A stretch of DNA of 64,000 nt from Vibrio sp. J1-1 (GCF_021728395.1 NZ_JAKKCM010000011.1:1-64000); one strand, 5' to 3'. Shown: positions 35,701-44,678, counted from the first letter of the stretch. Notes: generated by a model from the letters alone, not told the origin. A program made the numbers and translations.

Positions 35701-36031
35701 CTAAGGCGTCTTCGCGATTTTCACCCACATAAAACCGAACGATAACTTGAGCAGCACCTTCCATCGACGAAGAATAAACGTATTCCACACCATCGATCTG
35801 GCTGACAAGCTTCTCTAATGGTTCGGTGATTTGATTTTCGACTTGTGAAGCACTCAAACCCGGCGCGGATACCAACACATCGGCCATTGGTACTACGATC
35901 TGAGGATCTTCTTCTTTTGGGGTGAGCCACAACGCCGCAGCCCCGACCATAAAGGCCAGCAGGATCATGATCGGAGGGAAAAAGCTGTTCATTACAGACT
36001 GAACAAAGCTTCGCTCTTTATTTCCGGGCAT
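32723..36031 (-). CDS. RND-family efflux transporter permease
   Basis: 1102-residue pump, somewhat longer than the usual 1020-1050. Twelve membrane helices in the classic 1+5+1+5 pattern. Helix 4 carries the proton-relay pair in LALGLIVDDPIASIDN. A long second periplasmic loop includes the insert around NGAGVAWSVPENINVVWSGE, which accounts for the extra length. ATG 36031 is set by GGGAGG just upstream. It belongs to the broad HAE/CusA-like group; the DD pair fits proton antiport, but the substrate is unknown. It follows two YeeE/YedE genes and an ArsR-type regulator in one direction. Confidence 0.92.
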   Translation of the reverse strand: MPGNKERSFVQSVMNSFFPPIMILLAFMVGAAALWLTPKEEDPQIVVPMADVLVSAPGLSASQVENQITEPLEKLVSQIDGVEYVYSSSMEGAAQVIVRFYVGENREDALVKLYNKLYSNQDKVPSSVVSWLVKPVEIDDVPIVVAALYSTDPSRLDRHQLRRVADQATLGIKSLDATNKVEVIGGEPRKVQIELDTVAMANFKVTIDDLEQAIRYSNAKTQGKNIRVNGRNFTLESGQFLTSSKDVGNLVIAVLNGKPVYLKDVARIYDGPGEATSDTWYRDKNSDQALPAVFISVAKQKGSNAVHVAQSVNDKLAQLESEQFPPQVKVAIIRDYGETANAKVNNLVSSLGVSILTVVVFVGLFLDWRSALVVGIAIPISYGAALGVDLLFGYSINRVTLFALILALGLIVDDPIASIDNIERYLKRKDLTRTKAIVLAMAEIRSALLMSTVAIVIVFTPMFFITGMMGPYMAPLAFNVPISVMFSTVVAFMITPWLAKKILTGAQDSGHYDIQSSTMYRLYRGVLIPLLESRKKAWAFLGLVALLFVIAALLPALRLVPLKLLPYDNKNEFQLVLNMPETSSFVDTSNALSSFSDYLVTVPEVTSVSGFAGTASPMDFNGMVRHYFMRSEPYQGELRIVLAPKKHRSMQSHEIVTRLRSDLEQIAKRFNADIQLVEVPPGPPVIATITAEVYGDETTSYEELLIQAEKVADRLRKEQLVSEVDTSVQGDLETWQFVVDQEKAALSGVSVAEVNNTLITAANAKTLGHIADRRELNPLPIEVQLRREDRDDLNRLEQLYVRGRPGIAKVEMGGAVVDAPQPVVQLSEIGHFVKRPADKPIFHKNLKPVVYVYAEVVGRVPGEIIADVIADQDTDHANDANVHWKDRTYLNNGAGVAWSVPENINVVWSGEGEWKITVDVFRDLGIAYGAALLGVFVVMLIQTGLPAVSGIIMLAIPLTVIGIMPGFWILNILSKDIGNYPNPALFTATAMIGMIALAGIVVRNSLVLIEFIQQSLEAGRSLHDALLESGVVRMRPILLTAGTTLLGNIIITLDPIFNGLAWAIIFGIAASTVFTLLVVPVVYNLAYQNTKGHGLPQVEEEQ

Positions 36032-36060
36032 CCTTTTCCCTCCCTTTTTGATCACATAAG

Positions 36061-36516
36061 TTATGCTTTGGCGGTTTTCATCTTCTCTTCACGAGAGTTG
36101 ATTACCAATTTCGTAAACATTGAGCCAGCTAGCATTGCAACAAAAAACAAAACAATACTGAAATTACCCAATGCCAAACTTGCCACTGCAGGCCCCGGAC
36201 AAATACCAGCCAATCCCCAGCCTATGCCGAAGATCGCGGCACCAGACAATAATCGAGTATCGATCTTTGTATTTGATGGGGTACACATTTCTGCACCACT
36301 AACTGATTGTTTTCTCGGCTTGATGATTAAAAAGTAGCTTGGCATAAACACTGCCAGTGCGCCGCCCATCACAAAAGCCAAACTTGGATCCCAGTTTCCA
36401 GAAATATCTAAAAATCCAACGACTTTCGCAGGATCGATCATCCCAGAAACAGCCATACCCATGCCAAATAACACACCGCTCATAAGTGCAGTAATTCGAA
36501 AAATAGTGTTGTTCAT
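36061..36516 (-). CDS. YeeE/YedE-family membrane protein, half B (DUF6691 type)
   Basis: 151-residue membrane protein with about four helices and the motif GAAIFGIGWGLAGICPGPAV, whose Cys is the conserved thiosulfate/persulfide-handling Cys of the family. Together with the upstream gene it makes the two-gene YeeE/YedE pair (PmpA/PmpB type) that accompanies sulfide and rhodanese genes in proteobacteria. Ten bases separate the two, so a complex is likely. Probable role: transport of thiosulfate or related sulfur species. Confidence 0.85.
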   Translation of the reverse strand: MNNTIFRITALMSGVLFGMGMAVSGMIDPAKVVGFLDISGNWDPSLAFVMGGALAVFMPSYFLIIKPRKQSVSGAEMCTPSNTKIDTRLLSGAAIFGIGWGLAGICPGPAVASLALGNFSIVLFFVAMLAGSMFTKLVINSREEKMKTAKA

Positions 36517-36526
36517 GGAATCTCTC

Positions 36527-36946
36527 TTAAACTAGGTGAAGTCGAACAAAAACGGTCAATCCAGCAACAGCCATAAATACGCATGTTGCAACGATAGAGC
36601 GCTTAGACAAACGCCCAATCCCGCAAATGCCATGACCGCTGGTACATCCGTTACCTAGTCTGGTTCCAATGCCCACAAGTAAACCCGCCGCTAATACCAA
36701 ACCGACAGAAAGATCTGCGGTGCTTGGTACTGCTACGCCGAGTAATAAAACGCTAATAAAGCCACCAACAATCATGCCGACTGCAAATAGAAGTCGCCAT
36801 GAATAATCCCCTTTCTTCGGTGCCATAATGCCATTCATAATTCCACTGATACCGGCAATTTTACCGTTAACCAACAACAAAACCGTGGCAGAAATTCCCA
36901 ATAAAATGCCACCAAACAACGATTCCCATGGAATGACGTCTAACAT
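36527..36946 (-). CDS. YeeE/YedE-family membrane protein, half A
   Basis: 139-residue membrane protein with about four helices; the signature GTRLGNGCTSGHGICGIGRL holds the two conserved Cys of this family. It is the first transporter gene after the ArsR-type regulator (74-bp gap). Full YeeE of thermophiles carries both halves in one chain; here they are split. Function as above, inferred from family and context. Confidence 0.88.
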   Translation of the reverse strand: MLDVIPWESLFGGILLGISATVLLLVNGKIAGISGIMNGIMAPKKGDYSWRLLFAVGMIVGGFISVLLLGVAVPSTADLSVGLVLAAGLLVGIGTRLGNGCTSGHGICGIGRLSKRSIVATCVFMAVAGLTVFVRLHLV

Positions 36947-37019
36947 TATTTACCTCTATATATTTTGGAAAAACACTATGATTTATAGACAGTTAGTTAC
37001 TGCAATGTAGTTAGTTAGC

Positions 37020-37328
37020 TTAACTACAAAAAACGCCATGCAGTGCTTTAATTAATGACTCAACTCTTGGCTCAGACAACGAGTAAAATACCTGCTGTGA
37101 TGCCTTACGAGCGGTGATTAAATTGTGTTTACGCAACACGGTTAAGTGTTGTGAAAAGGCGGATTGACTGAGAAATGAGTGTTTTTGCAACTCCCCAACA
37201 CCAACCTCTCCTTGGGTTAACTGACACAAGACCATCAATCTTTCCGGATGCGCCATCACTTTAAGTAGATCTGCGGCTTCATTTGCGCTGCCTTTCATCG
37301 CCGCTATGTCTTTTGCTGTATAGCTCAT
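37020..37328 (-). CDS. ArsR-family regulator, predicted persulfide sensor (HlyU/SqrR/BigR-like)
   Basis: 102-residue winged-helix repressor: LLKVMAHPERLMVLCQLTQG in the first helices, recognition helix region SQSAFSQHLTVLRKHNLI, and wing ARKASQQVFYSL. Two Cys, C35 and the penultimate-residue-region C101 (VFCS), sit where V. cholerae HlyU has its dithiol pair, and no ArsR metal-site Cys-x-Cys motif is present. That pattern marks reactive-sulfur sensing. It leads an operon of sulfur transporters and is divergent from a rhodanese fusion. GAGGTGAG precedes the ATG. Confidence 0.85.
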   Translation of the reverse strand: MSYTAKDIAAMKGSANEAADLLKVMAHPERLMVLCQLTQGEVGVGELQKHSFLSQSAFSQHLTVLRKHNLITARKASQQVFYSLSEPRVESLIKALHGVFCS

Positions 37329-37349
37329 GACTCACCTCTACATTAACAA

Positions 37350-37442
37350 CTAAATTAGATATTACTAAACAATTATATTTAGTCAATACTAAATTAGATT
37401 TTGTGAATTTAGCTAAATTAACATTAGACATATCTAATTTAG
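37350..37442. promoter_or_regulatory. Divergent promoter region with three CTAAATTAGAT operator words
   Basis: CTAAATTAGATAT (37350-37362), CTAAATTAGATTT (37389-37401) and the exact inverse ATATCTAATTTAG (37430-37442) lie between the ArsR-type gene and the rhodanese-side genes. Outer copies form a 13-base inverted repeat. These are the best candidates for the regulator's operators, controlling both directions. Confidence 0.65.
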
Positions 37443-37505
37443 GTAATTATAGTAAGATTATTAAAGGATGGCTGTTTCAGTTGAACAGTTCTAAGGAGAA
37501 AAGTT

Positions 37506-37691
37506 ATGACGTTAGAAAATGCTGTAAGAGTATTTGCCGGAACCATGGTGTTGGTTTCCGTACTGCTCACCGTATTCGTGCACAGTAACTTCATTTGGTT
37601 TACCGTGTTTATTGGCGCTAATCTAATTCAGAGTGCTTATACCGGAATATGCCCTGCCGCTTATTTTTTAAAGAAATTAGGTTTTAGATAA
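37506..37691 (+). CDS. DUF2892 (YgaP-like) small membrane protein
   Basis: 61-residue protein with two membrane helices and the motif YTGICPAAYFLKKLGF, the C-terminal part of DUF2892/YgaP-type proteins; in E. coli YgaP this part is fused to a rhodanese domain. Here the rhodanese lies in the next gene. AAGGAG precedes ATG 37506. First gene of the plus-strand branch of the sulfur module. Confidence 0.88.
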   Translation: MTLENAVRVFAGTMVLVSVLLTVFVHSNFIWFTVFIGANLIQSAYTGICPAAYFLKKLGFR

Positions 37692-37753
37692 CCTAGATGT
37701 CGTGAGCTGGCTCTACAATGTAAGTCAGCTCATCCTAATGACCGGAGTTAATA

Positions 37754-39457
37754 ATGACTAAGATTTTAATCGTCGGTGGTGTCGCTGGTGGCGCATCTGC
37801 AGCTGCGCGTGCTCGTCGTCTAAGTGAAGATGCAGAAATCATCATGTTCGAAAGAGGAAGTTTCGTCTCGTTTGCAAACTGTGGCTTGCCTTACCACATT
37901 GGTGGCGATATCCAAGAACGCAGTAAACTCTTGCTACAAACACCAGAAAGTTTCTTAGCGCGCTTCAACGTTGATGTTCGTGTGATGAACGAAGTGGTAT
38001 CAATAAACCGTCAAGACAAAACAGTCACAGTAAAGAATCTTCTTGATGGCTCAGAGTACGTAGAATCTTACGATTTCTTGCTACTTAGCCCAGGAGCAGG
38101 CCCAATCGTTCCGCCAATTACAGGTATCGATAACCCGCTTACCCACTCACTACGTAATATCCCTGATATGGATCGCATCATTGAAACGATCCAGATGAAC
38201 AAGCCAGAACACGCCACGGTTGTGGGTGGTGGTTTCATTGGCTTGGAAATGATGGAAGCCTTCCATCAACTAGGTATCAAAACTTCACTAATTGAAATGG
38301 CTGACCAAGTCATGACACCTGTTGATCGAGAAATGGCGGGGTTTGCTCACGCAGAAATCCGTGAAAAAGGTATCGACCTTAAATTGGGCGTTGCTCTTGA
38401 GTCTGTACAATTTATTCCAAATGAACATGTGGCCAGCGTTGACGCTGGTGAAAGCGAAAAGCACCAACACTTAGAAGGTGAATTGGAGCTCACGCTGAAT
38501 AACGGTGAAAAACTCACCACCGATATTTTGATTATGGCAATTGGTGTTCGCCCTGAGACCAAATTGGCAAAAGAAGCGGGATTAGAAATCGGCGCTCTTG
38601 GTGGTATTTATACCAATGAATACATGCAAACCAGCGATCCTTCAATTTACGCTGTTGGTGATGCAGTTGAAGAAAAAGATTTTGTCACTGGCGAGCAGAC
38701 ACTTGTTCCTCTAGCGGGCCCTGCTAACCGTCAAGGTCGTATGGCAGCCGATAACATGTTAGGCCGTAGAGAGACTTATCAAGGTACACAAGGTACGGCG
38801 ATTTGTAAGATTTTTGACCTTGCTGTAGCTTCGACTGGTAAGAACGAGAAACAGCTAAAACGTGCGGGAATTGACTACGAAAAAGTCTACGTCCATACAG
38901 CGAGCCACGCGAGTTACTACCCTGGTGCAGAAGTCGTTTCATTTAAGATGTTGTTCGATCCAAAATCGGGCAAGATTTTAGGCGCTCAAGCAGTCGGTAA
39001 AGACGGTATCGATAAGCGTATCGACGTAATGGCTGTAGCGCAACGTGCGGGTATGACGGTTGAGCAACTTCAACACTTAGAATTGACTTACGCGCCACCT
39101 TACGGCAGTGCCAAAGATGTGATTAACCAGGCTGCGTTTGTCGCAAACAACATCATCAAAGGTGACGCGACTGCGATTCATTATGATGAAATCGATAACT
39201 TGTCTGAAAATCAAATCCTTCTTGATGTACGTAATCCTGGTGAACTTGAGTCGGTAGGATATCTTGAAGGTGCAATTAACATTCCTGTCGATCAATTACG
39301 TCATCGTATGGACGAACTGCCAAAAGACAAAGAGATTGTGATTTACTGTCAAGTTGGGTTACGCGGTAACGTCGCCTATCGTCAGCTGGTCAACAACGGC
39401 TTTAGAGCACGTAACCTGATTGGTGGGTATCGCACTTACAAGTTCGCTAAAGCATAA
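37754..39457 (+). CDS. CoA-disulfide reductase-rhodanese fusion (CoADR-RHD, FAD-dependent)
   Basis: 567-residue flavoprotein. Residues 1-445: FAD-binding ILIVGGVAGGASAAARARR, redox Cys in SFANCGLPYHIGG, NADH-binding VVGGGFIGLEMMEA and dimerisation domain. Residues about 465-567: rhodanese domain with catalytic Cys in VIYCQVGLRGN. Such fusions reduce polysulfides and CoA persulfide. 62 bp after the DUF2892 gene, with CGGAG before the start, so co-transcribed. Its neighbourhood makes a detoxification role for reactive sulfur likely. Confidence 0.95.
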   Translation: MTKILIVGGVAGGASAAARARRLSEDAEIIMFERGSFVSFANCGLPYHIGGDIQERSKLLLQTPESFLARFNVDVRVMNEVVSINRQDKTVTVKNLLDGSEYVESYDFLLLSPGAGPIVPPITGIDNPLTHSLRNIPDMDRIIETIQMNKPEHATVVGGGFIGLEMMEAFHQLGIKTSLIEMADQVMTPVDREMAGFAHAEIREKGIDLKLGVALESVQFIPNEHVASVDAGESEKHQHLEGELELTLNNGEKLTTDILIMAIGVRPETKLAKEAGLEIGALGGIYTNEYMQTSDPSIYAVGDAVEEKDFVTGEQTLVPLAGPANRQGRMAADNMLGRRETYQGTQGTAICKIFDLAVASTGKNEKQLKRAGIDYEKVYVHTASHASYYPGAEVVSFKMLFDPKSGKILGAQAVGKDGIDKRIDVMAVAQRAGMTVEQLQHLELTYAPPYGSAKDVINQAAFVANNIIKGDATAIHYDEIDNLSENQILLDVRNPGELESVGYLEGAINIPVDQLRHRMDELPKDKEIVIYCQVGLRGNVAYRQLVNNGFRARNLIGGYRTYKFAKA

Positions 39458-39610
39458 CCCCAGAATCTAGTTTAGGAGCACATTATGTGCTCCTTTTGCC
39501 CTAATCCACTTAGTTCAACAGAAAATTATCAACTAGCATGGCTTTTCCGATCTGATTTGTACCCCCAGTACTGGACGCAAGGTAAACAACCTTAACCAAG
39601 AACTTCCAGG

Positions 39611-41590
39611 CTACACTTTAAATGTGCTAGCGAGGCTTTTTAATGTTACCGCTAACTCTGCCTGCTCTTTGGCTGTTGAGGCAATCTGAGACGCCCCTGC
39701 TGTCAATTCCGTTGATTTATCTTCTACTGCCACAATATTTTTAGCGATGTCTTGAGTTACAACGGATTGCTCTTCAGTTGCGGTAGCAATTTGCTCTGCC
39801 ATGCTAAAGATATTGCCTACAGAGTCAGTAATGGCTTCAAGTGATATTTCTACATCTTTTGAACTATTTACTGCGGCGCTCGCTTTGGCCTTGCTATCGT
39901 CAATCAAACTAAAGGCTATCTCAACATCAGACTGAAGACCTGTAATAAATCCTTCGATTTCAGATGTGGACTGCTGAGTTCGTTGAGCAAGCTTTCTTAC
40001 CTCATCAGCAACAACCGCAAAACCACGCCCATGCTCTCCTGCGCGAGCGGCCTCAATAGCTGCATTTAAAGCAAGAAGGTTAGTTTGTTCTGAAACTGAC
40101 TTGATCACATCAATAACAGCATTGATGTTGTTGCTGCTTTCATGTAAGTGAGCGATCTTCCCTGAAAGATTTTCAATTTCAGCCGCCAAGCCCTCTATTG
40201 AATGATAGGATGTTTGGACAGTATTCATGCTACCTTTAGCCTGTTGATCAGCCAGCTTGGCTGAATCCGCTGTTTGCTGTGTTTTGTCTGCAACCTCTCT
40301 TACTGTTGTAGATAGCTCCTCAATTGCCGTAGCAATCAAACCTATCTGATCTTGCTCTTCTGCAATGGACTTAGCGTTGTACTCACATGTTTGCGAGGTT
40401 TCTTCAGCAGCGGAAGCAAGGACCAGGCTTGAGCCTGAAAGGTTATCGATTACGCTTGCGAATCGCTCTAGTGTCGAATTCAAGGATGAGGCAATCATGC
40501 CTAGTTCGCTTTCATCGATGTAAGCAGCGCGAGCTGTCAAATCATTATTATCTTTAACGCGAGCCATAATTGAAGTTAAGTCCTTCACTCTTCTCGTTAA
40601 ATCCTTAATGGTGAAGTAGCTAATAGCGAGAGTAGCCAGTGCAATGAGTAACAGCACCGAAATATTCTTAATCATCGAACTTTGCGCCCCTTGGAGCTTT
40701 TGCTCTGTTAGCGCTATTAGTGAAGATGCTAGGTGGTCTTCAATCTTCTTCAATTGACCAATGCGAGCAGTCGCTTGAGAAAACCAATAAACGGAGTCCA
40801 CATTAAAATCACGGGATTTGGCTTTAGCAATATCTCGCAGCTTATTTACCTCACTGATCGACTTGTGATTTATGTGTTGCTCGTAAAATTGCTTACCCTC
40901 ATCGCTTACCAGCACACTAAAGTTTGCTAGATAGGTGTTTTGCTCAGTAACCAGTGAGATAAATCTGACCAGCATTCCTTTGCCAAATTCATTCTTGGAA
41001 AAGACATTACTTAAAACAGCACGCTCAATGCCCGCTCTCTCTTTACCTTGTAGGAAGCTGTAATATGCTACTGTTTCTTTTGTTATGGCTGCGTCTGTGC
41101 TTATTTTTGAAACCAGTTCGGAAACGCTGAGTAGCTTTTTGTTTAGACCTGTGTAATAAGATAAGGCATTTGACAGAGCAATCTCCTGAGTGTCTACTTG
41201 ACGACGAACTGACTCTACCTGATCAAGATCTCTATTAATGGAGTTATTAAGTGCCTCAATGCTTGTCAGCTCAATATTTGCAGATTGCCAGTACTGACTC
41301 AGTAATTCTCGCTTAAGGTTAACCTCTTTTCTTTGACTTGCGAGATTATCCCTAAACTTTTCACCCTTAGAACCAAGATATCCCGCTGTCATGCCACGCT
41401 CTTTCTGGACCTCATGCACTAGTTCACTATAAACTACAGAGAGTCTAACAAGCTGATTAAGAGATGCCATCTCATTTGCGGTTGAAATGGCTTGTGAGAT
41501 AGTTAAATAGCTCAAGAAAACAAAAGCAATGATGGGGAGCGTGAGTAATGCAATTATCTTCCCTTTCAATGATGTGTTTGCCAGATTCAT
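39611..41590 (-). CDS. NIT-domain methyl-accepting chemotaxis protein
   Basis: 659-residue chemoreceptor: membrane helix about 12-33, a periplasmic NIT (nitrate/nitrite-sensing type) domain about 60-310 with [14 protein letters not shown] and [16 protein letters not shown], second helix about 328-348, HAMP, and a cytoplasmic signalling domain with the hairpin core [20 protein letters not shown]. No C-terminal NWETF-type pentapeptide for CheR/CheB. ATG 41590 follows AAGGAAAG. Ligand not proven; the NIT family suggests nitrate or nitrite, which fits the nir and molybdoenzyme genes nearby. Confidence 0.93.
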   Translation of the reverse strand: MNLANTSLKGKIIALLTLPIIAFVFLSYLTISQAISTANEMASLNQLVRLSVVYSELVHEVQKERGMTAGYLGSKGEKFRDNLASQRKEVNLKRELLSQYWQSANIELTSIEALNNSINRDLDQVESVRRQVDTQEIALSNALSYYTGLNKKLLSVSELVSKISTDAAITKETVAYYSFLQGKERAGIERAVLSNVFSKNEFGKGMLVRFISLVTEQNTYLANFSVLVSDEGKQFYEQHINHKSISEVNKLRDIAKAKSRDFNVDSVYWFSQATARIGQLKKIEDHLASSLIALTEQKLQGAQSSMIKNISVLLLIALATLAISYFTIKDLTRRVKDLTSIMARVKDNNDLTARAAYIDESELGMIASSLNSTLERFASVIDNLSGSSLVLASAAEETSQTCEYNAKSIAEEQDQIGLIATAIEELSTTVREVADKTQQTADSAKLADQQAKGSMNTVQTSYHSIEGLAAEIENLSGKIAHLHESSNNINAVIDVIKSVSEQTNLLALNAAIEAARAGEHGRGFAVVADEVRKLAQRTQQSTSEIEGFITGLQSDVEIAFSLIDDSKAKASAAVNSSKDVEISLEAITDSVGNIFSMAEQIATATEEQSVVTQDIAKNIVAVEDKSTELTAGASQIASTAKEQAELAVTLKSLASTFKV

Positions 41591-41708
41591 ACTCTTTCCT
41601 TTTGCTTTTATTAATGGATTTAAGTCAAGGGTAATCTGGCAATAACTCAGATTCACCATAATTACCTTTTTGTGAATAATTTTGAACGGAAACCATGGGT
41701 AGCAACAA

Positions 41709-41724
41709 TAACCCCAAAGGGGTA
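41709..41724. promoter_or_regulatory. NarL/NarP-like 7-2-7 palindrome upstream of the NIT chemoreceptor
   Basis: TAACCCCAAAGGGGTA: right heptamer is a perfect inverse TACCCCT, left one deviates at one or two positions. It lies about 120 bases before the chemoreceptor start on the minus strand. Confidence 0.5.
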
Positions 41725-41730
41725 GACCCA

Positions 41731-42092
41731 ATGATGATTGACTTAAATCAGTTATCATCCTTCGAAATTCTTCTTATTGTGACTTCCAATCCAAACCTTC
41801 ACGGCTTTAAACGGTTACTTTTCGCACTTTCGCTTATAAAACAATCAGATTCTATAATTTCTGAAACAGAGCCCCCTCAACATCCAAATATAACTGACCT
41901 AGTAATCAATAAGGTAAGTCATTAAATGGGTTCACACCTTTCTAGAAGAAAGATTAGAGGGGTTACAGGAAAAACCAAGAACTTGACGCCCACTGTATCT
42001 CGACAATTCCATGGATTGAGAGCCTCTATGCTAAGGAGTATGCAGAGATTGACAAATTAAGTCAGGAGCTAGTAAATAAAACAAACGGCTGA
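41731..42092 (+). pseudogene. Frameshifted small gene, unrecognised
   Basis: Reads from ATG 41731 (AAAGGGG ribosome site) as [20 protein letters not shown] to VINKVSH, where a stop occurs at 41923; protein-like sequence resumes in another frame (WVHTFLEERLEGLQEK) and again after a second shift (STIPWIESLYAKEYAEID), ending at 42092 just before a terminator. The three pieces together would give about 120 residues. I do not know the family. Either a recently broken gene or two sequencing errors. Confidence 0.5.
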
Positions 42093-42113
42093 TAGTAATT
42101 ATCAGCCGTTTTT
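42083..42113. terminator. Bidirectional terminator
   Basis: AACGGCTGATA/TATCAGCCGTT stem with short loop and T run on the plus strand; also lies past the end of the minus-strand molybdoenzyme gene. Confidence 0.85.
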
Positions 42114-42147
42114 CTTATCCCGAATTTTGTAGTGCTATGTTTGTTAT

Positions 42148-44472
42148 CTATTCTGTTTCAATAAGCGCAATCTCATCTGATGTGGATTTTTCCAACTTAA
42201 TCGCTATGAACTTAGAAGTTGGCGTAAAGGTTCTGTCTCCATAGCTATCCAGTGGTACTAATGGGTTAGTTTCTGGATAATATGCGGCAGCCTGACCAGC
42301 AGGAACATCATACGCAACCAACGTAAATCCGCTCACTCGGCGCTCAACGCCATCTTCCCATAACGAAATCATGTCCACTTTATCACCCGATTCAAACCCA
42401 AGCTTTTTGATGTCCGCTTCATTGATGAACAAGACTTCTCGCATCCCAAAAACACCACGATAGCGGTCATTTAAACCATATAGCGTTGTGTTGTATTGGT
42501 CGTGTGATCGCATGGTTTGCAAAATAAGGTCAGGCTTCTGGCCTTTTTCTAACAGTGCTGCACTGATCAACTGTTTAGGCAGTTTACTGTCGCTAAACTG
42601 TGCTTTGCCACTCGCCGTATTCCATCTACGCTCAGCGGCAGGGTTCACCAGGTGGAAACCTCCCGGATTTTTAAGCTTATTGTTAAAGTTCGTGAATCCT
42701 GGAATCGTGTCTGCGATCAGATCTCTAATTCGATCATAATCTTCTATCACCCAGTTCCAATCAATTGGGTGTGTGCCTAACGTTGCATTCGCAATACCAG
42801 CAATAATTGCAGGCTCTGAACGCAGAGCTTTAGAACGAGGTTTCAGCTGACCATAAGAAATGTGCACCATGCTGAAGGTATCTTCAACCGTTACCCCTTG
42901 TGGTCCGTTTGCTTGAGTATCAATTTCAGTGCGGCCCAAGCAAGGCAGAATCAATGCATCTTTACCAGTCACTAAATGCGAACGATTGAGCTTAGTCGAA
43001 ATGTGAACGGTTAGATTACAGTTTCGCATTGCATCGTGAGTACGCTCGGTATCCGGGGTCGCTTGGGCAAAGTTGCCGCCTAAACCAATAAATACTTTCG
43101 CTTGCCCATCTTCCATTGCTTTAATAGCTTGAACTGTGTTGTGACCTACACCACGAGGCACTTCGAAATTAAAGCGTCGCTCAATGCTATCGAGAAATAG
43201 ATCAGATGGCTTTTCATCGATGCCCATAGTACGGTCACCCTGAACGTTACTGTGTCCGCGTACCGGAGATAGCCCCGCTCCCGCCTTACCAACGTTACCT
43301 CGTAACATTTGTACATTGGCCACTTCTTTAATTGTTGGCACAGAATGACGATGCTGAGTCAAACCCATAGCCCAACACATGATCACACGCTCAGCGCGCA
43401 AATACATACGTGCAACCGTTTCGATTTCGCTTAAATCTAATCCAGATTGCTCAGCGATGTGCTCCCATGAAGTGGCATCTACTTCAGCCAAGTAGTCATC
43501 GATGCCAATAGTATGCTGTTCGATGAATTCACGATCGAACACAGCTTTACCATCGGTTTCTAATGCTTCACGCTCCCATTGCAATAGGAACTTAGCCATA
43601 CCACGGAACACCGCCATGTCCCCACCCAGTGCAGGTCGCAAATAGGCTGTATTCGTAGGCTCCGAGCCATTACTGAGCATTTCTATCGGCATTTGTGGGT
43701 TTTGGAAGCGCTCCAACCCACGCTCTTTTAATGGGTTGAAACAGATAACTTGAGCGCCACGTTTCACTGCTTCACGCAATGGCTCCAGCATACGTGGGTG
43801 GTTGGTTCCTGGGTTTTGGCCAATAACGAAAATAGCGTCCGCTTCTTCAAAGTCATCAAAGATAACCGTGCCTTTGCCTACACCAATCGTGTCTTTCATT
43901 CCCAGCGCGCTAGCTTCGTGACACATATTCGAGCAATCAGGAAAATTATTGGTGCCAAACGCACGAACAAACAATTGGTACAAAAATGCTGCTTCGTTGC
44001 TGGCGCGGCCCGATGTGTAAAACTCGGCTTGGTGTGGCGATTCCAGGTCATTGAGGTGTTTTGCCACCAACTGAAATGCGTCGTCCCAAGAAACTGGAAC
44101 ATAGTGATCAGATTCGGCATCGTATCTCATTGGGTGCGTAATACGACCTTGATATTCGAGCCAGTAGTCGGTTTGAGTAGAAAGAGAAGAGACGCTGTGG
44201 TTAGCAAAAAATTCCGGATCAACTGAACGATTGGTCGCTTCCCAGTTAACGGCCTTTGCGCCATTTTCGCAAAAGTTCACTTTACCGCTTTCTGGTGACT
44301 CACCCCAAGCACAACCAGGGCAATCAAAACCGCCATTTTGGTTGGTTTTCATCATGGTGCGGATATTTTTTACCGCGTTTTCGCTTCCCCACCAGCTTCT
44401 AGTCACGGCTTTAAGAGCCCCCCAACCACCAGCTGGACCTTTATATTGTTTTATTCTTTCTTTTTGGCTCAC
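42148..44472 (-). CDS. FdhF/YdeP-family molybdopterin oxidoreductase
   Basis: 774-residue enzyme of the formate dehydrogenase-H / YdeP group: an N-terminal iron-sulfur-type Cys region (FDCPGCAWGE), then the molybdopterin guanine dinucleotide-binding domains (DDFEEADAIFVIGQNPGTNHP) and a C-terminal dinucleotide-binding domain. GTG 44472 follows AGGAG at seven bases; upstream frame is not protein-like. Divergent lysR and fdhD genes make one functional unit: FdhD sulfurates the molybdenum cofactor of such enzymes. E. coli YdeP is linked to acid resistance; the substrate here is unknown. Confidence 0.9.
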   Translation of the reverse strand: MSQKERIKQYKGPAGGWGALKAVTRSWWGSENAVKNIRTMMKTNQNGGFDCPGCAWGESPESGKVNFCENGAKAVNWEATNRSVDPEFFANHSVSSLSTQTDYWLEYQGRITHPMRYDAESDHYVPVSWDDAFQLVAKHLNDLESPHQAEFYTSGRASNEAAFLYQLFVRAFGTNNFPDCSNMCHEASALGMKDTIGVGKGTVIFDDFEEADAIFVIGQNPGTNHPRMLEPLREAVKRGAQVICFNPLKERGLERFQNPQMPIEMLSNGSEPTNTAYLRPALGGDMAVFRGMAKFLLQWEREALETDGKAVFDREFIEQHTIGIDDYLAEVDATSWEHIAEQSGLDLSEIETVARMYLRAERVIMCWAMGLTQHRHSVPTIKEVANVQMLRGNVGKAGAGLSPVRGHSNVQGDRTMGIDEKPSDLFLDSIERRFNFEVPRGVGHNTVQAIKAMEDGQAKVFIGLGGNFAQATPDTERTHDAMRNCNLTVHISTKLNRSHLVTGKDALILPCLGRTEIDTQANGPQGVTVEDTFSMVHISYGQLKPRSKALRSEPAIIAGIANATLGTHPIDWNWVIEDYDRIRDLIADTIPGFTNFNNKLKNPGGFHLVNPAAERRWNTASGKAQFSDSKLPKQLISAALLEKGQKPDLILQTMRSHDQYNTTLYGLNDRYRGVFGMREVLFINEADIKKLGFESGDKVDMISLWEDGVERRVSGFTLVAYDVPAGQAAAYYPETNPLVPLDSYGDRTFTPTSKFIAIKLEKSTSDEIALIETE

Positions 44473-44567
44473 GACTTTACTCCTCGTATATAGGAACAAC
44501 AGCAAACAGGCTGCCCTAGAAAACAAGCGCGTAAATAGCGGGAGTCATGAAGGGGCGTTTATTCAAT

Positions 44568-44612
44568 CTGGACAAGTAAAGGCTCACTATGTGTAAGATT
44601 TTACTTGTCCAG
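44568..44612. promoter_or_regulatory. Perfect 13-bp inverted repeat upstream of the YdeP-type gene
   Basis: CTGGACAAGTAAA and TTTACTTGTCCAG, 19 bases apart, about 95-140 bases before the molybdoenzyme start. No T run, so probably an operator; the divergent LysR-type protein is a candidate binder. Confidence 0.45.
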
Positions 44613-44678
44613 GTTGTATGAGTTCTGGTACCCGTCTGCTGTTTGAGAACGTTTAGACACAATCTTTAATGCTGCGTT

